Of a stretch of DNA of 64,000 bases, positions 1 through 11,923 are shown piece after piece. The position numbers and the translations under genes are program-made. Location of the stretch: positions 496,001 through 560,000 of the forward strand of contig NC_089438.1 of assembly GCF_026210795.1 (NCBI RefSeq). Direction: 5' to 3'. Source of the DNA: Rhizophagus irregularis. Lineage: Eukaryota; Glomeromycota; Glomeromycetes; Glomerales; Glomeraceae. The notes under the pieces are model-generated. The model was not told the DNA's origin, did not search any database, and worked only from the letters and a program-made list of their open reading frames with translations. Numbering within the stretch: the first letter of the stretch is position 1; each line of letters begins with the position of its first letter.

Positions 1-2
1 CC

Positions 3-128
3 AAAGAGTCTACAAGATCAGTAATTTGTAATAGCACTAGCAATAACAAACGAAAAAAAAGACCAGTTCAACAATATAAAATTCCGTATGGTTATATTGT
101 AAAACAACTTGGAGATGTGCATCTATAA
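3..128 (+). pseudogene. Partial gene fragment, unknown family
   Basis: An open frame enters from the left edge and runs 42 codons to a stop, with a basic stretch (KRKKRP) then YGYIVKQLGDVHL. Directly after the stop another frame continues plausibly (KKTVRCEIEYIKIS, about 129-170), so this looks like a frameshifted 3' part of a gene whose start lies outside the window. I do not recognise the family. Spliced or decayed status cannot be decided from this much sequence. Confidence 0.3.
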
Positions 129-592
129 AGAAGACTGTTCGTTGTGAAATTGAATATATTAAAATTTCGTATTAAATGTGGTTCCAACTTTCAATATGTT
201 GTTTCTTCAACCAAATCTTCATCTGATGCAGCATTTAATTATGAGAGAGTATGTACGATACTGTACAAATTTTATTATGTAATAATTAATTACTAATTAA
301 TTGCAGATATTTTGGCCGCCTAGTTTTCTTGTGATTTTCAGATTGTTGTTGATGAATCAATTGCTCAAGAGGATCTATTTCTTCTGATTGACCATGTGAA
401 TCAGAATTCTCTATTGATCAGAATTCAAAATTTCACTTAAAATTTGATATGCACCATCACCACGAAAGATACACTTGTAATTTCCCTTTGCTTTAGGATA
501 ATAATGATATGCCCAGAAAAAAATGGAAAAAAAAATATTCGTATAGATACCAACTTCTTTCCCATAGACCTAAAGTTTAAAACCAATTTTTT

Positions 593-829
593 GTGTATCT
601 CCATCACCAAAATTTCTTTAAATTCGGAAAGTGTATTAGCTGGCACATCATCAAGACCTTGGCGTTGATTATATTTTTAATTATCCTAATGTGTTGTGTT
701 AAGCCTTGCGAACTTTTGAATTATTTTCCACAAGTGGAGCGCAGAAAGAAGTTATTTGGTGGAGGATTATGGGGAGGAGTATGGGGAACCATTATCATGC
801 TGATGGGTAAAAGCGTGAGCGGCTGTTGA
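593..829 (+). other. Small open frame with a hydrophobic segment, doubtful gene
   Basis: A 78-codon frame. Its middle has a hydrophobic run (LIIFLIILMCCV) and its end is glycine-rich (GGGLWGGVWG). The last 50 codons have higher G+C than the surroundings. No start context, homologue or splice partner was recognised. It may be a final exon of a small membrane protein or chance. Confidence 0.2.
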
Positions 830-1852
830 ATGAATAAAAAAATTAATAAAATTGACCATGTAATTATTTAGTTTCATATTAACTATTAGAAAAAGCTAGT
901 TTTTAAATGCTAGTACCGTGACTATATAAATCTTTACAAATAGAACGCGTTCAACTCTTGTAAAAATACAGATTTTCTTTATTGCTCTGTGAAAGAGTTA
1001 TTTGTAAGTTATTTTCAATAAAAGTTTTGGCTTATAATCGCACAGCTTTGTCATTTTCTTCACCTCCAGAATCTAATGGGTTTTTGCCGAATCTAATGGG
1101 TAAGGTGTTTTGAGGTGGTTTTGACGTATTCTAAGGGATTTAATACATTATATTTTACTTAGAAATTTTATTTTTATTTTGTTTATTGCATCCGCAAAGA
1201 TGTTAAACTATTAGAATTAGTAATTTAGGGAACCAATGATGGTCCGTAATGACGTAAAACACTAAAACTATGTACATTTTTTTTTCTTTCGTGAAAGTGA
1301 AATTTAAGTTTTTGTTTCTTATTTCTTATTAGGAATTTCTTTTATTTAACGTTATTAGTTAAAAACTTTTAGTACACAATATGTCAGTATCATAAATATT
1401 TAAATTTCCTAAAAATCTTTTTTTTCAATAAAAATTTATCGGTAATATTTAAGAATCAATTTTGTAAAAAATTAGCTGATAAACAATTTGCTATTCAGAA
1501 TGAATATTAACGCTGACCCTAAAAAAAAAATGATTCGTTCTTGTTTAATGATTCATTTAAAATTAATTTTATTCAACATCAGAAAAAGATTTTATAATGA
1601 AGATACGAACGCTTCTATTGTTTGGGATCTTATCCAGGTTAATTTTGAATTAAAGTATTTTGAAAAATTTTAAATTTACTAAAAAATTATTTCTCTTAAT
1701 AAAAATTTTATTTAGTACCAACAAATCCTTTAATTGATAAATCCGCAAAAACTGCACTTGTTGTATAAAATCTCACTCTCAAGACCACCATCACCACATT
1801 AAGTAAATGTAATCAGCCATGACGTAAAAAAATATAGAATTCGTATTTCCGA
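830..1852. other. AT-rich intergenic stretch
   Basis: Low-complexity AT-rich DNA with T and A runs. A 61-codon frame at 1488-1673 has no recognisable domain and is probably chance. The only local structure seen is a short direct repeat around 1069-1100 (ATCTAATGGG twice). Confidence 0.4.
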
Positions 1853-2740
1853 TTTGTTTTCTCTTCGTGTAAAAGAAGCTGTATTAACTACAATTATGGG
1901 TATAGCTGCCGTTGGATTTAGTGGTGTAGTGTACCATACCTGGAGAATACAAAATCACAGTTGAATTATAATATCCACTTTCTAATATTACTATTTCTTA
2001 TTGAAGGTATGAACGGCACGATATTACAATCATTTTCAAAACCCGCCTATCTTTTAAAATCAAAAATAAAAGAAGCTTATTTTGAATATCAAAAATTTGT
2101 GGTGTAATAGTAGGTGATACAGAAGGAAAATATTATTTACTGGTCGGCGAAAATGGTACAGGAAAAACTCAATGTATGTCGATAAATCATAATATTTTGT
2201 GAAGCTCGTTCGGATACTGAAATTTTTAAAACAAAATTGAATAGAGTATACTTTAGAGAAGATTACATTGATGGTTTTCAAGCTCTTGAAAGAGGTATTT
2301 AAGTCAATTAAGGTATTGTATTTTTTTCTTTCTTAGGAACTGTAAAAAAATTATAGTTATTTATTAACATCTTTTATTTAAAAGGTTTTGTGTTACTTGA
2401 TATTGAGAAAGCTTTGAATATTGTGGAAGAAGTTGCTTATAAACATAAACTTTGCTATGGACGTCCACTTATTCTTATAATAAATAACGAGTATATTTAC
2501 CGTATATTTACTGGATGAGTGTTGATTGATTTTTTCTTTAGGTATAGCAAATTGGATTTGAAATTTTTTATTTATAGGTTTTGATGATACTTTGCTTTTG
2601 GAAGTATAATTTTGGGAAGATAATCTTTTTTATAAGAAACATTTCATTAATGTTTCTTTCTCTTTACTTTTAAGTTTCAGCATCTTTCGGAATGGATGAA
2701 TATGAGAGATGATTTTTAACGTTCATTCTTTTCAGGATAC
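1853..2740 (+). pseudogene. Decayed P-loop NTPase with N-terminal membrane segment
   Basis: Fragments in several frames line up as one broken gene. At 1853-1969 is a frame SDLFSLRVKEAVLTTIMG continuing into a small hydrophobic stretch. At 2008-2100 is GMNGTILQSFSKPAYLL. At about 2140-2180 is a clear Walker A motif, VGENGTGKT. EARSDTEIFKTKLNRVYF follows at 2203-2255, then VLLDIEKALNIVEEVAYKH and a hydrophobic strand LILIINN near 2390-2490, consistent with the Walker B region. Stops and frame changes separate the pieces and no start codon is preserved. The organisation resembles membrane-anchored AAA-type ATPases common in Glomeromycotina; that link is from memory and not tested. It encodes no functional protein as it stands. 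Confidence 0.55.
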
Positions 2741-2761
2741 GAATTACGTGATTGCGAAATT

Positions 2762-3850
2762 GTGGACCAAACTTTGACTTTTTTTATTTATTATTATTAT
2801 TATATGCTTATATGTATATATTTAAGTGTTTAATAAATTTAATAAATTTAAAATTGAAATTAATATTAAAACTAAATTAATTGAAACTAAATTCAGAAAT
2901 ATCTTAGATCACAATTCGTCTTTGAAGTTTTGTGTCGATCGAATATATTATTACTATTGGTTGGATAAAGTACAGTACAAATAATATCTAAATAATACTA
3001 GTTTGAATATTACAGTCAAGCTGCGCCGAAAACATCGACCGCACCATTAGACCTATGTTCGACCTAGTCAAATTTAGGTCGAATTGTCCTATTTCCCTAT
3101 TTCGACTAATGTATATATTTCAACTTCTTTTTTTTTGTAGGAAAATCGGCCCAAACTTGGAGATTAGAGCCACAGATAAGTTTCAAAAAGGGAGATTTTT
3201 TTTCCTTTTTTTGTAGGAAATCAGCTTCAATGTGAGCGAAAATAAAATTCTGAAACTTCATAAAAAACTTTCTAGTTAAATTTAAAAAGATCGAATTTAG
3301 ATTTTTTTCTTATTTTAAAAGAACAATTTTATTTTTAATTTAAAGATTAATTTATACTTCAAATATTTTTTATTAACACAAATTATTTTTTTTTTAATTT
3401 AACATTTCGAATTATTTTTTATTAAATTTAACTTTAATGCTTCAATTCAATGACACTTAATAACCACTTGATTATTAATTCAACACTTTGAAATTTTTTT
3501 TATTTTAAAATCAAACACTTAAATTAAAATTAACAAAATTAACGAAATTTTTAATTTGATAGTTATGCTCAGATTTCCACGTGACGAATAACACAGATCA
3601 GCCAATAATTTTGTTTTCACGCTACAATAAAATATTTTGGTCAAAATTATCATATAACTGATAGCAAACTTTATTTTGGTTCTTTCAAATCATGAAAAAT
3701 ATTTTATAAGAATCATTATTTATGTAATAACCTAATAATACAGTAAAACCTAACCAGTATCTACATATATACAAAAAATTACATGTAGCTCTTATCATTC
3801 CATATGAAAAAAATATCACAGTTCAGTTTTTTTAACATCATCAATTTTAG
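2762..3850. other. AT-rich intergenic stretch
   Basis: No gene is recognised. At 3045-3110 there is a small cluster of TCGACC/GGTCGA words in both orientations, possibly an old inverted-repeat element. The rest is A/T homopolymer-rich. Confidence 0.35.
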
Positions 3851-4114
3851 ATGATACGGAAATCAATACTAAAATTGTCAACAAAGTTTCCGCACATATA
3901 TCTGAAGTTAACGATATTCACTGCAGAGATCAGCAAAATTAAGAACGAAATTTATTCTAACTTCATTGTGGAAATTAAAGCACGTGGTAACGCTTTTTCA
4001 GAGACTAATGGAATTTTTGCATCGTCCAATAATATCGCAAGTAAACTTATTAAGTTCGAAAAAACTCTGGAACAACATCATAATAACTTTTGTGGAATTT
4101 CGTCTACACATTGA
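3851..4114 (+). CDS. Hypothetical fragment, possibly coiled coil
   Basis: An 87-codon frame whose second half (IKNEIYSNFIVEIKARGNAF to FEKTLEQHHNN) has helical, charged character and moderate G+C. The ATG directly follows a TTTTAG acceptor-like sequence, so this could be an exon rather than a complete gene. A second frame over the same bases is also open for about 35 codons. No family is recognised. Confidence 0.25.
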   Translation: MIRKSILKLSTKFPHIYLKLTIFTAEISKIKNEIYSNFIVEIKARGNAFSETNGIFASSNNIASKLIKFEKTLEQHHNNFCGISSTH

Positions 4115-4358
4115 TCAATACTTCTATTGAAATTCTTCTAAATGATATGATTTAACGTCATGCAGTTGTCCAAAGATCTGACTTTGATCAACAAAATGTA
4201 ACCTCGATCTTCTTCCGAATCATCTTCTGGTTCTGGTAAGAAATAATCCTTGATAATTGCATTATACATACTAGAGACTTCCGACTAACATTTTGACTCA
4301 AGCCAAAAATTCACGAATATCTCCTTTTTCTTTATTTTATTAGGAACAGCCTCTTGAA

Positions 4359-4410
4359 TAGGGATTGGAATCGATTAACGAATCTTTGTAGATTCGATTT
4401 TTTGTTCCTT
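4359..4410 (+). mobile_element. Truncated hAT-type MITE end
   Basis: TAGGGATTGGAATCGATTAA matches the left terminus of the complete MITE at 32239-32462 at all but its last base or so, and is followed by a short GAATC/GATTC hairpin. No right end or target duplication is present, so this is a solo terminus or a deleted copy. Confidence 0.5.
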
Positions 4411-5845
4411 AAAAGATAATCCATTTTAAGCTTTAATAATTAATTCCATGATCAGTAAATATAAAATCTATTAAGAAATTATATATCTATATTACTAAAA
4501 AAAATTTGTTTGACGTTTGGGATTAATTTGAATTGTGTAACTTGAAATCCCATGCCATATAATTAAAACCCGTGACATGCCTCCGCCTGATCTATTTATG
4601 GTCAAAAACAATTTGATCCGACCGTGTGCATTCCAATCAACTAATCCAATTTCGGTTAATGAAAATTTACCTTAATCGGAATTTTTTTTTTGATTATTAA
4701 TTCGATTTCTTTCCCCCAAATTTTTATTTTTTTTTATTTTTTTTCTTTTTCTTTCAATTTTTTTGTTATTATTAAATAAAGAAATAAAATATTATATCAC
4801 AAAATTGTTTTTTTTTAAAAAAAAATCAATTAAATTGAACGCTGGATAAATAGTTGATTTTCAAAATTCATAAAAATCAAAAAAAATTATTATTTTTACA
4901 ATATTTGATAATTAATAAATTGAAGAAATTGTTGATTTAATAATAAATTTATTATAACCAAATCCATATCCGAAATTCTCTAAATAATCACCAGATTTTT
5001 AATAAAGATTTTAATTCAAATGATTTAGTTAAATTAATAATTTATCGAGTAAAATGAGTATCAAAAGAATAATAATAAATGAAATGAAACAGATTCTAAT
5101 ACAATTTAATTGTTCAAATATTTTAATATTTTTCCTAAGTTGGTTATAAGTTTAAGATTGACATAATATAAATAATAAGAAATAATTATAAAATTTATAA
5201 AATATTTGTAACATTTTCATAATATTAAAGTTTTTTTCGAAAATACTTCTAAAAAGATTAATCAATTATTATTGATAATTATTTTTTCACAATTCCTTAA
5301 TTTCATTCTACATTCAAACGTCAAATCATTAATATAAATAGCTACATTATTGTAAAATATAATTTATATAATTCATAATTCAATACATATTATTTTATTA
5401 TTTTTTGTTAACTAATTATTACCATATTAAATTCCTAAATATAAACAAAAAACTACTGTAACCATCTTTAATTTACTTAGTATTACTAAAATTTTCTATT
5501 TAATCAACGAGATAATGAAATGCAGGTCGCACTAAAAATTATGATATTAATTTATTATTTATTACCAGTTACCTTTGTTGTCATTGTAAACTAAGTATGA
5601 CCCAAATATATAAAATCTCAAAGTTTAAGAGTAAAAATACTGGATATAATTTTAAAACCTTATACGACTATCAAAAATATGAAAAAAAAAATTCAAAATT
5701 GCAACGGGAATTATCAAATTGATGCTGATCATGTAACACAAAATAATTGCATATTGTAACTTTAACATTTTAAAGCATCAATGTGAAAAATTTGATATTT
5801 CGAAATTGAAAACTCATTTTTATATTAATCATAAATTTTATATAA
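4411..5845. other. AT-rich intergenic stretch
   Basis: Very AT-rich, with long A and T runs and many short AATAAA/TTTATT words. No coding frame, RNA gene or element boundary is visible. Confidence 0.4.
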
Positions 5846-5945
5846 TCAGTCCCGGTCTGGACCGGTCCTCAAATCTCAGACCGTGAAGACCGGTCCCAAG
5901 ACCGATACAGGACCGATCTTTGCTGGGACCGATCCAACCAACTGA
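5846..5945. repeat. GGACCG/CGGTCC-rich patch, likely MITE relic
   Basis: About ten GGACCG, GACCGG or CGGTCC words sit within 100 bp, an island of G+C in AT-rich DNA. The same word dominates both termini of the hAT-type MITE at 26971-27819, so this is probably an eroded relative. Its own ends and target duplication are not recognisable. Confidence 0.45.
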
Positions 5946-5969
5946 TCCAACCCTATTTAAAATGGATTT

Positions 5970-6290
5970 ATTTTATAATATCTGGTTATCAAAATGATAA
6001 TTGGACTTTAGGGGCTTGGCGGCTTGCATATTCCAATTTGAAAATAAAAACCAGTTAGTGATAAGGCTGATGATAACAACTTGCATATGATCAAGTTTAT
6101 AATGTGTGGCTAAGTTAATAACTTTAGAGGCTTTGGCGGCTTGCTGTTTTTTCTGTGTAAAAAACCAGCCAACGGTAAGGCTGTTAAGATGCTGATTCTG
6201 TTTGATTTAGTTTATAATATCTGGTGATCAAAACAATAATTTATTTTATTAGGGCTTTAGGGGCTTATATTCCAATTGGAAATATGATTT
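5970..6290. repeat. Three-copy tandem repeat, about 115-125 bp
   Basis: Three degenerate copies begin near 5976, 6099 and 6214. Shared words are ATAATATCTGG, TCAAAA, CTTTAGGGGCTTGGCGGCTTGC and TTCCAATT. No open frame is conserved across the copies. Confidence 0.5.
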
Positions 6291-6299
6291 TTCATGTGA

Positions 6300-9200
6300 A
6301 CACGTTCAAAGTTTGAAACGTTCGAAATTTCAATATATTAACGTTTGAGGATGATCTATTCGGGCTATTGTAGTAGAAGAATAATGGTTATCCTTAATCA
6401 ATGAAAATTTATTCACTTTGGTGATCGTCTATCGATGTGTCATATATGGTTTGGTTTGTAATGCCGACAGATTTATCAATCCATAATTGATGTGGAATAT
6501 TCCCACCAGTTTAGGATTATATTTTCATAATAATTGTTACATCAATGAAACTTAATTAGTAATCATCTATTGAAATTATTCACACAAATAAGCCTCTTTC
6601 ACGGATAAAGTTTGTACAGCATTTGTACCCGATCCAAGTATTTCAGTATTGATTGTTTCTAATTTTGGTAATTGCATATATTTGTAGTACGAAAGCATAT
6701 GTTCAAATATGTTATATATATTTTTCGGTACAAAAAAAAACAAAAAAAAAGAGAATTAAAGATTGAAAATATTTTAAAAAATATTTACAAAAAATGATTT
6801 TCTCATCTTGTTCTACATTTATGGCAAATAGATTGATAAAAATTCTGACTATGGATACAAATCGGGGACACTGACCCTTTTACTCATAGATACAGGATAC
6901 GTATTAAAAAATGTAATATCCGATCAATAAACAAGTAGAATGGAACATTTTAAGTAATTCAGTTCTGTAAAAGGAATAAGATAGGGATAAAATAACCCTT
7001 TTTTTTTGTGTCATTATCAGATATTTGACGAATTTATGTACAGCCATATAAAAAAAAATGTATCTATCGTATGATTAATTTACAAATTTTTATGTTGTGA
7101 AATGCGGTAACTGTTTTTTATGTTACTGGGAAATTTTGCCACATTTAACAAGAAATAAAGCTATAGTTACAAAATTGCAATGTTTCTTTCAAGCGTAGAT
7201 TTAATAAATTTTTATTAAAAAAATTATAATAAGTTTTATATTTTTAAAAAGACATAAATAAAAAAATGGTTGCTTAGTTGTGTCCCTGATGTGGCTTCCT
7301 GACGTGGCTTGTCAATTCATATGATTGTCAAAAATGCAATGCATTTCAGGATATGATGGTACAACGCGGTTACTAAAAAAATCATAACCGATCAGCGGCT
7401 CATAGCCAACGTTATTCTTTTTTTTAAAAAAAAACATACTGTATATTCTATTACACAATGTTACCAATGGGCCGAAAAAAATTTTTTTGGGGCTGTAATT
7501 TATTTTAACGAAAAAAAAATATTTTAATTAATGTAAGAAGTTTCTGTCATTTTTAATAAAAAAAAATTTTTTTTCATTTGATATTTAATAAAAAAGATCT
7601 AAATTTTTGTTTATTTCAGCCACATCATCTGCGTATCACAAACAAGTGTTTTGTTGATCGTTTGGTCGTTTACCTGTTTATGGGATCATGAAATATTTTT
7701 GTTCAAATATAAAAGGAACCTGAAATCAGGGTATTTGTAAATTGTAATTCTATAAAAAAAATCTTTCTTTTAATTAACTAGAAAGGGAGATTTAAAGAAT
7801 ACCAACGAATTATTTGTCCATTTACCCGTTTTTTGAACAAACTACAAAAATTGGGTTCTTTTTTTTTATTAATAACCTATCAAAAATTAATTTTAAAAAT
7901 GCTTATGAGCCTATGAATATCAGGGCTCGAAAACCAAGATAGTTGAAATACAACAAATGTAACGATAATATAGACGTATTGCACAAATATATTCTAATGC
8001 CGTGGATTTTCCTAAAACGGCCCAGATTTTATGGAAGAAAAATCATGAATCTCAAAAAGTTTTAATTCAAATTTATAAAATTTCGATCAAAGATTATATG
8101 GATTTTGGATTACGCACGAGGATTAATGATTCAATTTGGAATTAAGACCGAAATTGAAGTAAACTTGTGAATATTATTACAAAAGTTTATAAAAGAAACT
8201 TCGCGATGTAACAAAATCTGTGATGGAAGCAGTGTTTCCAATTAAAAGACATTATAAAAAATTATTTGAACAAGAATTTTTTATTGAGGCTCATAGTAGA
8301 ACCTTTTAATATTTTTCCATTAAAAATATTTAAATAGATTCTTAAAAAGTTTTTTAAATAAATTTTATAAATTTTTCAAATAAATTTCTTTTAAAATATT
8401 TTTTATTTTTTAAATTATAATTATGATCAAGATCAAGATTTAATTGATTTATGGCCTGATGGCTGACACAGAGAAATTGGAACTTATGATAGCTAGTTAT
8501 TTTGCAATTTTTTTTTAAAGAAAATAAAGAAATAAAAGAAGGGAAATTTTTTTTATTTTTTAAATATTTTTATATCTTATCAATTATAAAGTTCGCAATC
8601 ATAATTAAACTCTGTTCAATAATGCCGGTCTCTAACGTAGGGGTGGATGATAATAACTATACGTAAGGGGGTTTTGACAACACTAACACTAAATCTCTGA
8701 CTAATTATTATATTCATATGATTTTCCATATTGGTAAAAATCCTCAGGTCATAAAATTCAAAGCATAACATGATACAACATATAATTTTTAATACAGATA
8801 ATAATACTCATATGACGGTAATTAATCACCTAGCCGAGTTCATATGATTTAGCAAAAATACTCTTGAAAAATTTTTTTACAAATTTTCTTCATAAAAAAA
8901 ATTAAAAAAATTTTAAATAAATACAGTACTAACCTTTGTAAGTCCGGAGCGAAAAACTAAAATCTGCAATTTCATTGGGTGACGATCACATGGCGGACAG
9001 AGAAATTCACGTAATCGTTTTTTTTTTCAATTTTCATTGATTTTGACTCGATGATCGGAATGTTCTTAAATCGGGTATATTGATTTAGACCCGGGTATTT
9101 TAATGCTATACAAACTTTGAAATAATTATAAACTTACAAAGAAGATAGTATTCAAATTACAAGTTTTAAACTTTTCTAAACGTTTATTTTTTCAAACAAT

Positions 9201-9300
9201 TTTTTTGCCGTTAATCATAATTAAAATCATATTACTTTGGATTAAAAAGAGTTTAATACATTTTCCTTCCGTTAAAACTTTTTTTTTAAAAAAAAAAAAA
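6300..9300. other. Long gene-poor AT-rich stretch
   Basis: No gene is supported. The stretch 7980-8290 has slightly coding-like composition (frame KNHESQKVLIQIYKISIKDY) but is full of stops and matches nothing I know. Around 9055-9105 there are TCGGG/CCCGG words. The rest is A/T homopolymers. Confidence 0.35.
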
Positions 9301-9304
9301 TATT

Positions 9305-10514
9305 AAAACATATCAACACAATTTCTTTCAAAATTAAGTCAAAATTATAATGAATTATTGGAAGACAATGAATATTATGATATTAAATTGAAGTTGGAGA
9401 AGATACTAATGTGAAATTTTTTCGTGCACATATGAATATTTTGTATTGCCGTTCTCCATATTTATGAAGGGTTTTGGCTTCAAATAAAAAGAATAGATAA
9501 TGTTTTAGCTCATTTTAAATTATTGAATATATCACCTGATATTTTTCAAATTATTTTTAAAGTAAAAAAAAATTATATAACATCTTAATGAATTTACCAT
9601 AATCTTAAACTGTTAAATTTTTAAAAATAATCGTTTATAATAAAGGTATATTTATGGCGGTATCCTTTCATTGGATAAACTAGACATTTCGGGGATGTTC
9701 TTAAATTCCTACTAGCTGCAGTTGAATTTCTTCTTCAAGAACTAATCGATTATTTACAAAATAATTTAATTGAAAATGAATCTCAATGGATGGAACAACA
9801 TTTTGAACTTGTTCACAGAACAAGCTTTCAAATTTACTTCTCTAACAGTAATTCAACAATTCTGCACGAACTTGATTGCAAAATTTACGGATAAAATATT
9901 TAACTCACTTGATTTCACGCCAATTCCTAAAAAATCTTTAGTTCAACTTATTAAAAGTGATTTACAAATGAAAGAAATTGAAGTTTGAGAACATGTATTA
10001 AAATGAGGTATCCTACGGAGAATACTATACAACATTTCTTACCATTTATCAGATTTTTTGTTTATCATCTATTGAATTCTTACAAAAAGTTCGCCCATAT
10101 CAAAAATTATTTAAACGTCAATTTTATGAAGATTTATTAAGTTCTTATTTGGAACCTAATAATGTATCAACCGAAAACATTTTACTTCCTAGAAATATTA
10201 AAGTTAACGATTCAAAATTTGTTAATTCAAATATTGTTTCAATTATTTCAAGATGGATCGATAAAGTGGATATTAATCATAGAGTTTCTCATTTAAGAGA
10301 ATTTTATTTACCATATAAACTTGAATTGTTACTAAGAGGAAGTCGAGATGGATTTACACCTAAAAAATTTCATACTTTATGTGATAATAAATTAAATACT
10401 GTCACCTTTATTCAAAAATTTTTTCTTAGAATAGTTAACACACAAATTTCGATACTCACAGTGTACACTAGTGAAAAATTTTATAAGTATTTTTTATGTT
10501 CTTTGCGGAAATAA
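9305..10514 (+). pseudogene. BTB-BACK-TLDc domain gene, broken
   Basis: Pieces of a three-domain protein occur in order. The BTB start is at about 9314-9420 (FLSKLSQNYNELLEDNEYYD, then a frameshift; RAHMNIL is still readable out of frame). The BACK region is at 9722-9988 (EFLLQELIDYLQNNLIENE, then after a frame change LTVIQQFCTNLIAKF and SLVQLIKSD). The linker into TLDc is at 10040-10414 (FYEDLLSSYLEPNNV, SIISRWIDKVD, LELLLRGSRDGFTPKKFHTL). Two in-frame TGA codons near 9986 and 10002 stand where Trp is expected, and there are at least three frameshifts. After NTVTFI at about 10414 the sequence departs from the TLDc family, so the C-terminal half of TLDc is missing. BTB domains bind cullin-3, and TLDc is linked to oxidative-stress proteins. 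This copy cannot make a full product. Confidence 0.7.
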
Positions 10515-11923
10515 TAATAGTACGTGCAGCCCTAGATATTATTGATCTGCGAGTTGTTGGTCGAACTTCTAGTATATTATGATAAAAAAAATGAAAAAAA
10601 AAGACAAACAATAAAAAATAAAATAAATATAAATATAAAATGAAAATAAAATAAAAAAAACATGAAAACTATGATAATAGAGAAAATTCGATTATCTATG
10701 TTAAAGTAGCTTGTTAAAAGTGAAATATATTTTTTTTTCTAACTTAGTTTTTTATGAAATCTAAAAACTCAAAGGAAGGTCAATGTAAATGTACTTTTTT
10801 TTGTAACACAAACTAATACAATTACGCGTATTCTCTTAGTACTGTACTTTAGAGATTAAAACCACTGTTCTGAGCATACCCTATTTGTATTATATTTTTT
10901 TTGTAAGTTTCAAGCATCAATAATTTTTTTATATTGAAAACTCATTTTTGTTACGTAAAAATAAAATAATTTGAAATGATTAATCACTTACCCTTCATTA
11001 GTAAGAATAGTGTTATATTATTTTTCATCGGGATAACTTTTATATTTGATGAAAAAAAAAAATAATAATAAATTATTTACTTTGCTACATGATAGGATAA
11101 TTTACAGAATGAAATTATCATTATTGTATAAAAGATAATGTTTATTAATTGCACCTTTAACATATGATACATTCACCAATAAAAAAGTGGAAAAAAAATG
11201 TTACCAAGTCAATAATGTCATTTGAAACCTCCTTTGGCTCCCTAAGGAAATTTGCATCTCCTTTAATAAAGCCTGCAGAATTATTTATACTGCGAAAATT
11301 TCAATGAAAAAATAATTGTGTAATTAATTCCTATATCTGTTCTGAGACAAATTCGGTCATCAGTAATAATAAGTGATGTATATGGTAATATATTTTCAGT
11401 AGCTTACTATAGTATATTTGCCTGTTAAATCATTAAATCAGTATTATCAGCATTACTATTAACAACACATCCATAAATTACAATGTCTTATTACGTTTCC
11501 AATAGTGTATATCCGAATGTCAATTATAAAATAATATAAATAACCTGAACTTGTTATAAATTATCAATAGTATTAATAGTATTCGTAAAAATATAAGTCA
11601 ATAAAAGTTTCAGTCAATAATATCATGCATATGACTGATCTGAAATTATATAAATAAACATAAAATTTATTTTCAAAAAAAAAAATAATAAATTTTCAAA
11701 TATAATAAATATAATTATTGTATATTAATCACAACATACTGGAATCACCACCTAAAGCAATAATATTTTAATCTTAGTGGTAAATGATTCAGTTTATTCA
11801 TAATTAGTATCTCTAGTATAACCATTAACTAGAAAAAAGAAAAAAGATAAATGCATGATATATAATATTCTTAATTTTCAAATTAATTATTTACCAAATA
11901 TTATTCCTTTTAAAATTGAAATA
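10515..11923. other. AT-rich intergenic stretch
   Basis: No gene is seen. There are A-rich purine tracts at 10585-10660 and a slightly less AT-rich patch at 11210-11300 without an open frame. The region ends at the first unit of the Tc1-derived tandem repeat. Confidence 0.35.
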
